Shown in pieces: positions 13,091 to 25,903 of a stretch of 64,000 nt of DNA. The stretch is from assembly GCA_036971475.1 (NCBI GenBank), contig JBAIZL010000002.1:14138868-14202867 (forward strand), written 5' to 3'. A model generated the notes under the pieces. That model made no database searches. It was not told where the DNA came from and worked only from the letters and a program-made list of their open reading frames with translations. Source of the DNA: Prosapia bicincta (lineage: Eukaryota; Arthropoda; Insecta; Hemiptera; Cercopidae). The first letter of the stretch is position 1, and every line of letters starts with the position of its first letter. The translations under genes were made by a program, and so were the position numbers.

Positions 13091-14460
13091 GGACTATCTA
13101 TGTCGTTACTAAGGACTATCTATGTCGTTGCTAAGGACTATCTATGTCGTTACTAAGGACGATCTATGTCGTTACTAAGGACTATCGATGTCGTTACTAA
13201 GGACTATCTAAGTCGTTTCTAAGGACTATCTATGCCGTTACTAAGGACTATCTATGTCGTTGCTAAGGACTATCTATGTCGTTACTAAGGACTATCTATG
13301 TCGTTGCTAAGGACTATCTATGTCGTTACTAAGGACTATCTATGTCGTTGCTAAGGACTATCTATGTCGTTACTAAGGACGATCAATGTCGTTACTAAGG
13401 ACTATCGATGTCGTTACTAAGGACTATCTATGTCGTTGCTAAGGACTATCTATGTCGTTACTAAGGACTATGTCGTTGCTAATGACTATCTATGTCTTTG
13501 CTAAGGACTATCTATGTCGTTGCTAAGGACTATCTATGTCGTTGTTAAGGGCAATGTATGTCGTTGCTAAGGACTATCTATGTCGTTACTAAGGACTATC
13601 TATGTCGTTACTAAGAACTATCTATGTCGTTGGTAAGGACTATCTATGTCGTTACTAAGGACTATCTATGTCGTTGCTAAGGACTATCTATGTCGTTACT
13701 AAGGACTATCTATGTCGTTACTAAGGACTATCGATGTCGTTACTAAGGACTTTCTCTGTCGTCACTAAAGACTATCTATGTCGTTTCTAAGGACTATCTA
13801 TGCCGTTACTAAGGACTATCTATGTCGTTGCTAATAACTATCTATGTCGTTACTAAGGACTCTCTATGACGTTGCTAAGGACTATCTATGTCGTTACTAA
13901 GGACTATCTATGTCGTTGCTAAGGACTATCTATGTCGTTACTAAGGACGATCTATGTCGTTACTAAGGACTATCTATGTCGTTACTAAGGACGATCTATG
14001 TCGTTACTAAGGACTATCGATGTCGTTACTAAGGACTATCTATGTCGTTGCTAAGGACTATCTATGTCGTTACTAAGGACTATCTATGTCGTTGCTAAGG
14101 ACTATCTATGTCTTTGCTAAGGACTATCTATGTCGTTGCTAAGGACTATCTATGTCGTTGTTAAGGGCAATGTATGTCGTTGCTAAGGACTATCTATGTC
14201 GTTACTAAGGACTATCTATGTCGTTACTAAGAACTATCTATGTCGTTGGTAAGGACTATCTATGTCGTTACTAAGGACTATCTATGTCGTTGCTAAGGAC
14301 TATCTATGTCGTTACTAAGGACTATCTATGTCGTTACTAAGGACTATCGATGTCGTTACTAAGGACTTTCTCTGTCGTTACTAAAGACTATCTATGTCGT
14401 TGCTAAGGACTATCAATGTCGTTACTAAGGACTATCTATGTCGTTACTAAGGACTATCTA
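13091..14460 (+). repeat. Dimer array with a 616-bp tandem duplication
   Basis: The rare mark GTTGTTAAGGGCAATG occurs at 13541 and 14157, 616 bp (28 monomers) apart. A 4-bp deletion near 13461-13475 (CTAAGGACTATGTCG, loss of one CTAT) breaks the 22-bp phase and is shared with copy 3 of the superunit near 22083, but not with the second half of this duplication. Confidence 0.85.
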
Positions 14461-15234
14461 TGTCGATACTAAGGACTTTCTCTGGCGTTACTAAGGACTT
14501 TCTCTGACGTTACTGAGGAATATCTATGTCGTTACTAAGAACTATCTATGCCGTTACTAAGGACTACCGATGACGTTACTAAGGACTTTCTCTGTCGTTA
14601 CTAAAGACTATCTATGTCGTTGCTATGGGCTATCAATGTCGTTACTAAGGACTATCTATGTCGTTATTAAGGACAATCGATATCGTTACTGAAGTTTATC
14701 GATGTCGTTACTAAGTAATTTCTCTGGCGTTACTAAGGAATATCTATATCGTTACTAAGGAATATCTTTTTCGATACGAAGGATATTATTTGGCGTTACT
14801 AAGGACTAACTATGTCGTTACTAAGGACTATCTATGTCGTTCCTATGGGCTTTCTCTGGCGATACGAAGGAATATCCATGTCGTTACTAAGAACTATCTA
14901 TGTCGTTACTAAGGACTATCGATGTCGTTACTAAGGACTTTATCTGGCGTTACTAAGGACTATTTATGTCGTAACTATGGACTATCAATGTCGTTACTAA
15001 GGACTATCTATGTCGTTACTAAGGCCTATCTATGTCGATACTAAGGACATACTCTGGCGTTACTAAGGACTTTCTCTGGCGTTACTGAGGAATATCTATG
15101 TCGTTTCTAAGAACTATCTATGCCGTTACTAAGGACTATCGATGACGTTACTAAGGACTTTCTCTGGCGTTACTAAGGACGATCTATGTCGTTACAAAGG
15201 ACTATCGATGTCGTTACTAAGGACTTTCTCTGTC
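14461..15234 (+). repeat. Module M, copy 4
   Basis: A full-length module; GGACAATCG is at 14671. Private marks CTAAGTAATTTC (14711) and CGATACGAAGG in place of CGTTACGAAGG (near 14860) are shared with copy 7 at 23174 and about 23323, confirming these two are a duplicate pair. Confidence 0.88.
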
Positions 15235-15979
15235 GTTACTAAAGACTATCTATGTTGTTGCTAAGGACTATCTATGTCGTTACGAAGGACTATCTATGTC
15301 GTTATTAAGGACTATCTATGTCGTTTCTAAGGACTATCTATGTCGTTGCTAAGGACTATCTATGTCGTTACTAAGGACTATCTATGTCGTTGCTAAGGAC
15401 TATCTATGTCTTTACTAAGGACGATCAATGTTGTTACTAAGGACTATTGATGTCGTTACTAAGGACTTTCTCTGTCGTTACTAAAGACTATCTATGTCGT
15501 TGCTAAGGACTATCTATGTCGTTGCTAAGGTTTATCTATGTCGTTGCTAAGGACTATCTATGTCGTTACTAAGGACTATCTATGTCGTTGCTAAGGAATA
15601 TCTATGTCGTTACTAAGGACTATCTATGTCGTTGCTAAGGAATATCTATGTCGTTACTAAAAACCCTCTATGTCGTTGCTAAGGACTATCTATGTCGTTA
15701 CTAAGGACTATCTATGTCGTTGCTAAGGACTATCTATGTCGTTACTAAGGACTATCTATGTCGTTGCTAAGGACTATCTATGTCGTTACTAAGGACTATC
15801 TATGTCGTTGCTAAGGACTATCTATGTCTTTACTAAGGACGATCTATGTCGTTACTAAGGACTATCGATGTCGTTACTAAGGACTTTCTCTGTCGTTACT
15901 AAAGACTATCTATGTCGTTGCTAAGGACTATCAATGTCGTTACTAAAGACTATCTATGTCGTTACTAAGGACTATCTAT
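15235..15979 (+). repeat. A/G dimer array between M4 and M5
   Basis: Alternating monomers with marks GTTGTTGCTAAGG near 15255 (CpG to TpG) and ACTAAAAACCCTC near 15655; both recur 8463 bp further on in the second superunit. Confidence 0.88.
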
Positions 15980-16440
15980 GTCGATACTAAGGACTTTCTC
16001 TGGCGTTACTAAGGACTTTCTCTGACGTTACTGAGGAATATCTATGTCGTTACTAAGAACTATCTATGCCGTTACTAAAGACTACCGATGACGTTACTAA
16101 GGACTTTCTCTGTCGTTACTAAAGACTATCTATGTCGTTGCTATGTTCTATCAATGTCGTTACTAAGGACTATCTATGTCGTTATTAAGGACAATCGATA
16201 TCGTTACTGAAGTTTATCGATGTCGTTACTAAGGACTTTCTCTGGCGTTACTAAGGAATATCTATATCGTTACTAAGGACTATCTTTTTCGATACGAAGG
16301 ATATTATTTGGCGTTACTAAGGACTAACTATGTCGTTACTAAGGACTATCTATGTCGTTACTAAGGGCTTTCTCTGGCGTTACTAAGGAATATCCATGTC
16401 GTTACTAAGAACTATCTATGTCGTTACTAAGGACTATCTA
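15980..16440 (+). repeat. Module M, copy 5 (right-truncated)
   Basis: Runs from GTCGATACTAAGG to ATCCATGTCGTTACTAAGAAC, with GGACAATCG at 16189, then breaks into A/G dimers before the TTATCTGG and GTAACTATGG landmarks. The identical breakpoint in copy 8 shows it predates the 8.6-kb duplication. Confidence 0.86.
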
Positions 16441-16703
16441 TGTCGTTGCTAAGGACTATCTATGTCGTTACTAAGGACTATCTATGTCGTTGCTAAGGAC
16501 TATCTATGTCGTTACTGAGGACTATCTATGTCGTTGCTAAGGACTATCTATGTCTTTACTAAGGACGATCTATGTCGTTACTAAGGACTATCGATGTCGT
16601 TACTAAGGACTTTCTCTGTCGTTACTAAAGACTATCTATGTCGTTGCTAAGGACTATCAAGGTCGTTACTAAGGACTATCTATGTCGTTACTAAGGACTA
16701 TCT
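16441..16703 (+). repeat. Short A/G dimer array
   Basis: About 12 monomers separating M5 from M6. It carries GTTACTGAGGAC near 16512 and the variant GACTATCAAGGTCG near 16655; both recur in the second superunit. Confidence 0.88.
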
Positions 16704-17440
16704 ATGTCGATACTAAGGACTTTCTCTGGCGTTACTAAGGACTTTCTCTGACGTTACTGAGGAATATCTATGTCGTTACTAAGAAATATCTATGCCGTTA
16801 ATAAAGACTACCGATGACGTTACTAAGGACTTTCTCTGTCGTTACTAAAGACTATCTATGTCGTTGCTATGTTCTATCAATGTCGTTACTAAGGACTATC
16901 TATGTCGTTATTAAGGACAATCGATATCGTTACTGAAGTTTATCGATGTCGTTACTAAGGACTTTCTCTGGCGTTACTAAGGAATATCTATATCGTTACT
17001 AAGGAATATCTTTTTCGATACGAAGGATATTATTTGGCGTTACTAAGGACTAACTATGTCGTTACTAAGGACTATCTATGTCGTTACTAAGGGCTTTCTC
17101 TGGCGTTACTAAGGAATATCCATGTCGTTACTAAGAACTATCTATGTCGTTACTAAGGACTATCGATGTCGTTACTAAGGACTTTATCTGGCGTTACTAA
17201 GGTCTATTTATGTCGTAACTATGGACTATCAATGTCGATACTAAGGACTTTCTCTGGCGTTACTAAGGACTATCTCTGGCGTTACTGAGGAATATCTATG
17301 TCGTTTCTAAGAACTATCTATGCCGTTACTAAGGACTATCAATTACGTTACTAAGGACTTTCTCTGGCGTTACTAAGGACGATCTATGTCGTTACAAAGG
17401 ACTATCGATGTCTTTACTAATTACTTTCTCTGTCGTTACT
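16704..17440 (+). repeat. Module M, copy 6
   Basis: GGACAATCG is at 16915, exactly 726 bp (33 monomers) after copy 5. It has private marks CGTTAATAAAGAC (near 16797), ATCAATTACG (near 17339) and GTCTTTACTAATTAC (near 17411). It lacks the CAATGTCGTTAC to GCCTATC monomers found in copies 1-4. Confidence 0.86.
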
Positions 17441-19270
17441 AAAGACTATCTATGTCGTTGCTAAGGACTATCTATGTCGTTACGAAGGACTATCTATGTC
17501 GTTACTAAGGAATATCTATGTCGTTACTAAGGACTATCTATGTCGTTGCTAAGGATTATCTATGTCGTTACTAAGGACTATCTATGTCGTTGCTAAGGAC
17601 TATCTATGTCGTTGCTAAGGACTATCTATGTCGTTACTAAGGACTATCTATGTCGTTGCTAAGGACTATCTATGTCGTTACTAAGGACTATCTATGTCGT
17701 TTCTAAGGACTATCTATGCCGTTACTAAGGACTATCTATGTCGTTGCTAAGGTCTATTTTTGTCGTTGCTAAGGACTATCTATGCCGTTACTAAGGACTA
17801 TCGATGACGTTACTAAGGACTTTCTCTGTCGTTACTAAAGACTATCTATGTCGTTGCTAAGGACTATCTATGTCGTTACTAAGGACTATCTATGTCGTTG
17901 CTAAGGACTATCTATGTCGTTACTAGGGACTATCTATGTCGTTGCTAAGGACTAACTATGTCGTTGCTAAGGACTATCTATGTAGTTGTTAAGGACTATC
18001 TATGTCGTTGCTAAGGACTATCTATGTCGTTACTAAGGACTATCTATGTCGTTACTAAGGACTATCTATGTCGTTGCTAAGGACTATCTATGTCGTTGCT
18101 AAGGACTATCTATGTCGTTGCTAAGTACTATCTGTGTCGTTGCTAAGGACTATCTATGTCGTTACTCAGGACTATCTATGTCGTTACTAATGACTATCTA
18201 TGTCGTTGCTAAGGACTATCTATGTCGTTGCTAAGGACTATCTATGTCGTTACTAAGGACTATCTATGTCGTTGCTAAGGACTATCTATGTCGTTACTAA
18301 GGACTATCTATGTCGTTGCTAAGGACTATCTATGTCGTTACTAAAGACTATCTATGTCGTTGCTAGGGACTATCTATGTCGTTACTAAGGACTATCTATG
18401 TCGTTGCTAAGGACTATCTATGTCGTTGCTAAGGACTATCTATGTCGATGCTAAGGACCATCTATGTCGTTACTAAAGACTATCTATGTCGTTACTAAAG
18501 ACTATCTATGTCGTTGCTAAGGACTATCTATGTCGTTACTAAGGACTATCTATGTCGTTGCTAAGGACTATCTATGTCGTTGCTAAGGACTATCTATGTC
18601 GATGCAAAGGACTATCTATGTCGTTACTAAAGACTATCTATATCGTTGCTAAGGACTATCTATGTCGTTACTAAGGACTATCTATGTCGTTGCTAAGGAC
18701 TATTTATGTCGTTGCTAAGGACTATCTATGTCGTTACTAAAGACTATCTATGTCGTTGCTAAGGACTATCTATGTCGTTGCTAAGGTTTATCTATGTCGT
18801 TGCTAAGGATTATCTATGTCGTTACTAAGGACTATCTATGTCGTTGCTAAGGACTATCTATGTCGTTACTAAGGACTATCTATGTCGTTGCTAAGGACTA
18901 TCTATGTCGTTACTAAGGACTATCTATGTCGTTGCTAAGGACTATCTATGTCGTTACTAAGGACGATCTATGTCGTTACTAAGGACTATCGATGTCGTTA
19001 CTAAGGACTATCTATGTCGTTGCTAAGGACTATCTATGTCGTTACTAAGGACTATCTATGTCGTTGCTAAGGACTATCTATGTCTTTGCTAAGGACTATC
19101 TATGTCGTTGCTAAGGACTATCTATGTCGTTGATAAGGACTATCTATGTCGTTGCTAAGGACTATCTATGTCGTTACTAAGGACTATCTATTTCGTTACT
19201 AAGAACTATCTATGTCGTTGGTAAGGACTATCTATGTCGTTACTAAAGACTATCTATGTCGTTGCTAAGG
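17441..19270 (+). repeat. A/G dimer array
   Basis: Long homogenised dimers containing GTAGTTGTTAAGG near 17983, ACTCAGGAC near 18164 and two GTCGATGC clusters near 18446 and 18598. It carries two monomers near 18720-18770 that are missing from the second superunit, a 44-bp difference. Confidence 0.9.
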
Positions 19271-19998
19271 AATATCCATGTCGTTACTAAGAACTATCTA
19301 TGTCGTTACTAAGGTCTATCGATGTCGTTACTAAGGACTTTATCTGGCGTTACTAAGGACTATTTATGTCGTAAATATGGACTATCATTGTCGTTACTAA
19401 GGACTATCTATGTCGTTACTAAGGACTATCTATGTCGATACTAAGGACTTTCTCTGGCGTTACTGAGGAATATCTATGTCGTTTCTAAGAACTATCTATG
19501 CCGTTACTAAGGACTATCGATGACGTTACTAAGGACGATCTATGTCGTTTCAAAGGACTATCGATGTCGTTACTAAGGACTTTCTCTGTCGTTACTAAAG
19601 ACTATCTATGTCGTTGCTAAGGACTATCTATGTCGTTACTAAGGACTATCAATGCGTTTCTAAGGACTATCTATGTCGTTACTAAGGACTATCTACGTCG
19701 TTGCTAAGGACTATCTATGTCGTTACTAAGGACTATCTATGTCGTTACTAAGGACTATCTATGTCGTTGCTAAGGACTATCTATGTCGTTACTAAGGACT
19801 ATCTATGTCGTTGCTAAGGACTATCTATGTCGTTACTAAGGACAATCTATGTCGTTGCTAAGGACTATCTATGTCGTTACTAAAGACTATCTATGTCGTT
19901 GCTAAGGACTATCTATGTCGTTACTAAAGACTATCTATGTCGTTGCTAAGGACTATCTATGCCGTTACTAAGGACTACCGATGACGTTACTAAGGACT
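19271..19998 (+). repeat. Partial M fragment plus dimers
   Basis: 19271-19600 holds the later landmarks of module M (ATCCATGTCG, TTATCTGG, GTAAATATGG, GATACTAAGG, ACTGAGG, GTTTCTAAGAAC) without GGACAATCG. A 1-bp deletion near 19652 (CAATGCGTTTC) is shared with 28072 but absent from the related 32117 (CAATGGCGTTTC). A/G dimers follow to the start of block D copy 3. Confidence 0.82.
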
Positions 19999-21707
19999 AT
20001 CTATGTCGATACTAAGAACCTTCTCTGGCGTTACAAAGGACTAAATATGTCGTTACTAAGGACTAACTATGTCGTTACTAAGAAGTATCTATGTCGTTAC
20101 TAAGGACTTTTTCTGTCGTTACTAAGGAATATCTATGTCGTTACTAAAGACTATCTGTATCCTTACTAACGACTTTCACTGGCGTTACTAAGGACTATCC
20201 ATGTCGTTACTGAGGACTATCTATGTCGTTACGAGGGAATTTCTCTGGCGTTACTAAGGAATATCCATGTCGTTACTGTAGACTATCTATGTCATTACTA
20301 AGGACTATCTATTTCGATACTGAGGAATATCTATGTCGTTACTAAGGACTATCTATGTCGATACTAAGGACTAACTATGTCGTTAAAAAGGTCTATCTAT
20401 GTAGTTACTAAGGACTATCGATGTCGTTACTATGGACGTTCTTTGGCGTTACTAAAGACAATCTATATTGTTACTAAGGACTAAATATGTCGTTACTATG
20501 GACTATCTATGTCGTTACTAGGGACTATCTATGTCGATACTAAGGACCTTCTCTGGCGTTACTAAGGACTTTCTCTGGCGTTACTAAGTAATATCTATGT
20601 CGTTACTAAGGACTATGGAAGTCGTTATTAAGGAATTTCTCTGGCTTTACATTGGACTATGTATGTCGTTACTGAGGACTATCTATAACGTTACTAAGGA
20701 CATCCTACGTTGTTATTATTGATTATCTATGACCCAACTAATACATTCTGTGTCGTTACTAAGGCCTAGCCATGTCGATACTACGGAGTCTCTGCGTCGT
20801 TACTAAGGACTATCTATGTCGCTACTAAGGACTGCCTATGTCGTTACTAACGCCTATCTATGTCGTTACTAAGAACTTTCTCTGGCGTTACTAAGGACTA
20901 ACTATGTTGTTGCTAAGGACTATCTACGTCGATACTAAGGACCTTCTCTGGCGTCACTAAGGACCTTCTCTGGCGTTACAAAGGACTAAATATATCGTTA
21001 CTAAGGATTAACTATGTCGTTACTAAGAAGTATCTATGTCGTTACTAAGGATTTTCTCTGTCGTTACTAAATAATATCTATGTCGTGACTAAGGTCTATC
21101 TATGTCGTTACTAAGGGCTATCTATGTCCTTACTAAGGAGTTTCTCTAGCTTTACTTGGACTATGAATGTCGTTACTAAGAACTATCCATGTCGTTACTG
21201 TGGACTATCTATGTCGTTACTAAGGACTATCTATTTCGATACAAAGGACTATCTACGTCGTTACTAAGGACTGTCTATGTCCATACTAAGGACTATGTAT
21301 GTCGTTACTAAGGACCATCTATGTTGTCACTAAGGACTCTCTGTGCCGTTACTAAGGACTACCTATGTCGTTACTATGGATTATCTATGTCGATACTAAG
21401 CACTATCTATGTCGTTACTAAGGAGTTTCTCTAGCTTTACTTTGGACTATGAATGTCGTTACTAAGGACTATTGATGTCGTTACTATGGACTTTCTCTGG
21501 CGTTACTAAGGAATATCTATGTCGTTACTAAGGACTATCGATGTCGTTACTAAGGAGTTTCTCTGGCTTTACTTTGGTCTATGTATGTCGTTACTAAGGA
21601 TTATCTATGTCTTTACTGAGGACGTCCGACGTTGTTACTATAGACTATATGTGACGCATCTAATTACATTGTCTGTCGTTACTAAGGAATATCTATGTCG
21701 TTACTAA
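19999..21707 (+). repeat. Diverged block D, copy 3
   Basis: 20057 aligns with 11439 and with position 1. Nearly identical to copy 2; the clearest difference is ACCCAACTAATACATTC near 20731, where copy 2 reads CTAAGGACATTC, a 1-bp loss plus one substitution. Confidence 0.92.
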
Positions 21708-22923
21708 GGACTATCTATGTCGTTACTAAGGACTATCTATGTCGTTGCTAAGGACTATCTATGTCGTTACTAAGGACGATCTATGTCGTTACTAAGGACT
21801 ATCGATGTCGTTACTAAGGACTATCTAAGTCGTTTCTAAGGACTATCTATGCCGTTACTAAGGACTATCTATGTCGTTGCTAAGGACTATCTATGTCGTT
21901 ACTAAGGACTATCTATGTCGTTGCTAAGGACTATCTATGTCGTTACTAAGGACTATCTATGTCGTTGCTAAGGACTATCTATGTCGTTACTAAGGACGAT
22001 CAATGTCGTTACTAAGGACTATCGATGTCGTTACTAAGGACTATCTATGTCGTTGCTAAGGACTATCTATGTCGTTACTAAGGACTATGTCGTTGCTAAT
22101 GACTATCTATGTCTTTGCTAAGGACTATCTATGTCGTTGCTAAGGACTATCTATGTCGTTGTTAAGGGCAATGTATGTCGTTGCTAAGGACTATCTATGT
22201 CGTTACTAAGGACTATCTATGTCGTTACTAAGAACTATCTATGTCGTTGGTAAGGACTATCTATGTCGTTACTAAGGACTATCTATGTCGTTGCTAAGGA
22301 CTATCTATGTCGTTACTAAGGACTCTCTATGACGTTGCTAAGGACTATCTATGTCGTTACTAAGGACTATCTATGTCGTTGCTAAGGACTATCTATGTCG
22401 TTACTAAGGACGATCTATGTCGTTACTAAGGACTATCTATGTCGTTACTAAGGACGATCTATGTCGTTACTAAGGACTATCGATGTCGTTACTAAGGACT
22501 ATCTATGTCGTTGCTAAGGACTATCTATGTCGTTACTAAGGACTATCTATGTCGTTGCTAAGGACTATCTATGTCTTTGCTAAGGACTATCTATGTCGTT
22601 GCTAAGGACTATCTATGTCGTTGTTAAGGGCAATGTATGTCGTTGCTAAGGACTATCTATGTCGTTACTAAGGACTATCTATGTCGTTACTAAGAACTAT
22701 CTATGTCGTTGGTAAGGACTATCTATGTCGTTACTAAGGACTATCTATGTCGTTGCTAAGGACTATCTATGTCGTTACTAAGGACTATCTATGTCGTTAC
22801 TAAGGACTATCGATGTCGTTACTAAGGACTTTCTCTGTCGTTACTAAAGACTATCTATGTCGTTGCTAAGGACTATCAATGTCGTTACTAAGGACTATCT
22901 ATGTCGTTACTAAGGACTATCTA
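21708..22923 (+). repeat. Dimer array with a 462-bp tandem duplication
   Basis: GTTGTTAAGGGCAATG occurs at 22158 and 22620, 462 bp (21 monomers) apart, against 616 bp (28 monomers) in the sister superunit. The 7-monomer (154-bp) difference places the deletion, or the insertion in the sister, near 22300-22324. Confidence 0.86.
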
Positions 22924-23697
22924 TGTCGATACTAAGGACTTTCTCTGGCGTTACTAAGGACTTTCTCTGACGTTACTGAGGAATATCTATGTCGTTACTA
23001 AGAACTATCTATGCCGTTACTAAGGACTACCGATGACGTTACTAAGGACTTTCTTTGTCGTTACTAAAGACTATCTATGTCGTTGCTATGGGCTATCAAT
23101 GTCGTTACTAAGGACTATCTATGTCGTTATTAAGGACAATCGATATCGTTACTGAAGTTTATCGATGTCGTTACTAAGTAATTTCTCTGGCGTTACTAAG
23201 GAATATCTATATCGTTACTAAGGAATATCTTTTTCGATACGAAGGATATTATTTGGCGTTACTAAGGACTAACTATGTCGTTACTAAGGACTATCTATGT
23301 CGTTCCTATGGGCTTTCTCTGGCGATACGAAGGAATATCCATGTCGTTACTAAGAACTATCTATGTCGTTACTAAGGACTATCGATGTCGTTACTAAGGA
23401 CTTTATCTGGCGTTACTAAGGACTATTTATGTCGTAACTATGGACTATCAATGTCGTTACTAAGGACTATCTATGTTGTTACTAAGGCCTATCTATGTCG
23501 ATACTAAGGACATACTCTGGCGTTACTAAGGACTTTCTCTGGCGTTACTGAGGAATATCTATGTCGTTTCTAAGAACTATCTATGCCGTTACTAAGGACT
23601 ATCGATGACGTTACTAAGGACTTTCTCTGGCGTTACTAAGGACGATCTATGTCGTTACAAAGGACTATCGATGTCGTTACTAAGGACTTTCTCTGTC
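22924..23697 (+). repeat. Module M, copy 7
   Basis: Counterpart of copy 4 at +8463; GGACAATCG is at 23134. Small differences from copy 4 include TTCTTTGTCG near 23051 and GTTGTTACTAAGGCC near 23475. Confidence 0.88.
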
Positions 23698-24442
23698 GTT
23701 ACTAAAGACTATCTATGTTGTTGCTAAGGACTATCTATGTCGTTACGAAGGACTATCTATGTCGTTATTAAGGACTATCTATGTCGTTTCTAAGGACTAT
23801 CTATGTCGTTGCTAAGGACTACCTATGTCGTTACTAAGGACTATCTATGTCGTTGCTAAGGACTATCTATGTCTTTACTAAGGACGATCAATGTTGTTAC
23901 TAAGGACTATTGATGTCGTTACTAAGGACTTTCTCTGTCGTTACTAAAGACTATCTATGTCGTTGCTAAGGACTATCTATGTCGTTGCTAAGGTTTATCT
24001 ATGTCGTTGCTAAGGACTATCTATGTCGTTACTAAGGACTATCTATGTCGTTGCTAAGGAATATCTATGTCGTTACTAAGGACTATCTATGTCGTTGCTA
24101 AGGAATATCTATGTCGTTACTAAAAACCCTCTATGTCGTTGCTAAGGACTATCTATGTCGTTACTAAGGACTATCTATGTCGTTGCTAAGGACTATCTAT
24201 GTCGTTACTAAGGACTATCTATGTCGTTGCTAAGGACTATCTATGTCGTTACTAAGGACTATCTATGTCGTTGCTAAGGACTATCTATGTCTTTACTAAG
24301 GACGATCTGTGTCGTTACTAAGGACTATCGATGTCGTTACTAAGGACTTTCTCTGTCGTTACTAAAGACTATCTATGTCGTTGCTAAGGACTATCGATGT
24401 CGTTACTAAAGACTATCTATGTCGTTACTAAGGACTATCTAT
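23698..24442 (+). repeat. A/G dimer array between M7 and M8
   Basis: Counterpart of 15235-15979 at +8463, including ACTAAAAACCCTC near 24120. Private changes: ACTACCTATG near 23819, GATCTGTGTCG near 24304 and CTATCGATGTCG near 24391. Confidence 0.88.
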
Positions 24443-24903
24443 GTCGATACTAAGGACTTTCTCTGGCGTTACTAAGGACTTTCTCTGACGTTACTGAGGA
24501 ATATCTATGTCGTTACTAAGAACTATCTATGCCGTTACTAAAGACTACCGATGACGTTACTAAGGACTTTCTCTGTCGTTACTAAAGACTATCTATGTCG
24601 TTGCTATGTTCTATCAATGTCGTTACTAAGGACTATCTATGTCGTTATTAAGGACAATCGATATCGTTACTGAAGTTTATCGATGTCGTTACAAAGGACT
24701 TTCTCTGGCGTTACTAAGGAATATCTATATCGTTACTAAGGACTATCTTTTTCGATACGAAGGATATTATTTGGCGTTACTAAGGACTAACTATGTCGTT
24801 ACTAAGGACTATCTATGTCGTTACTAAGGGCTTTCTCTGGCGTTACTAAGGAATATCCATGTCGTTACTAAGAACTATCTATGTCGTTACTAAGGACTAT
24901 CTA
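24443..24903 (+). repeat. Module M, copy 8 (right-truncated)
   Basis: Counterpart of copy 5 with the same truncation; GGACAATCG is at 24652. A single substitution (GTTACAAAGGAC near 24690, where copy 5 has GTTACTAAGGAC) removes a TAA and creates a 62-codon open frame at 24639-24827 that its sister lacks. Confidence 0.86.
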
Positions 24904-25166
24904 TGTCGTTGCTAAGGACTATCTATGTCGTTACTAAGGACTATCTATGTCGTTGCTAAGGACTATCTATGTCGTTACTGAGGACTATCTATGTCGTTGC
25001 TAAGGACTATCTATGTCTTTACTAAGGACGATCTATGTCGTTACTAAGGACTATCGATGTCGTTACTAAGGACTTTCTCTGTCGTTACTAAAGACTATCT
25101 ATGTCGTTGCTAAGGACTATCAAGGTCGTTACTAAGGACTATCTATGTCGTTACTAAGGACTATCT
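24904..25166 (+). repeat. Short A/G dimer array
   Basis: Counterpart of 16441-16703 at +8463, with the same GTTACTGAGGAC and CAAGGTCG marks. Only satellite is seen. Confidence 0.87.
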
Positions 25167-25903
25167 ATGTCGATACTAAGGACTTTCTCTGGCGTTACTA
25201 AGGACTTTCTCTGACGTTACTGAGGAATATCTATGTCGTTACTAAGAAATATCTATGCCGTTAATAAAGACTACCGATGACGTTACTAAGGACTTTCTCT
25301 GTCGTTACTAAAGACTATCTATGTCGTTGCTATGTTCTATCAATGTCGTTACTAAGGACTATCTATGTCGTTATTAAGGACAATCGATATCGTTACTGAA
25401 GTTTATCGATGTCGTTACTAAGGACTTTCTCTGGCGTTACTAAGGAATATCTATATCGTTACTAAGGAATATCTTTTTCGATACGAAGGATATTATTTGG
25501 CGTTACTAAGGACTAACTATGTCGTTACTAAGGACTATCTATGTCGTTACTAAGGGCTTTCTCTGGCGTTACTAAGGAATATCCATGTCGTTACTAAGAA
25601 CTATCTATGTCGTTACTAAGGACTATCGATGTCGTTACTAAGGACTTTATCTGGCGTTACTAAGGTCTATTTATGTCGTAACTATGGACTATCAATGTCG
25701 ATACTAAGGACTTTCTCTGGCGTTACTAAGGACTATCTCTGGCGTTACTGAGGAATATCTATGTCGTTTCTAAGAACTATCTATGCCGTTATTAAGGACT
25801 ATCAATTACGTTACTAAGGACTTTCTCTGGCGTTACTAAGGACGATCTATGTCGTTACAAAGGACTATCGATGTCTTTACTAATTACTTTCTCTGTCGTT
25901 ACT
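25167..25903 (+). repeat. Module M, copy 9
   Basis: Counterpart of copy 6; GGACAATCG is at 25378, 726 bp after copy 8. Shares CGTTAATAAAGAC, ATCAATTACG and GTCTTTACTAATTAC with copy 6; CCGTTATTAAGG near 25788 is private. Confidence 0.86.

Larger units (their letters stand above)
11381..19998 (+). repeat. 8.6-kb superunit, copy I (D2 + M4-M6 + dimers)
   Basis: This segment is repeated immediately downstream. The offset between matching marks is 8618 bp at the left, 8617 after a 1-bp indel, 8463 after a 154-bp (7-monomer) difference near 13690-13860, and 8419 after a 44-bp (2-monomer) difference near 18740. By eye only about a dozen substitutions distinguish the two copies, for example CTAGGGAC at ~18366 against CTAAGGAC at ~26826. 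Confidence 0.92.

Noticed and set aside
24639..24827. 62-codon open frame in module M copy 8
   Set aside because: Its near-identical sister (copy 5, near 16227) has TAA where this copy has CAAAGG. One substitution made the frame, so it is a chance opening.
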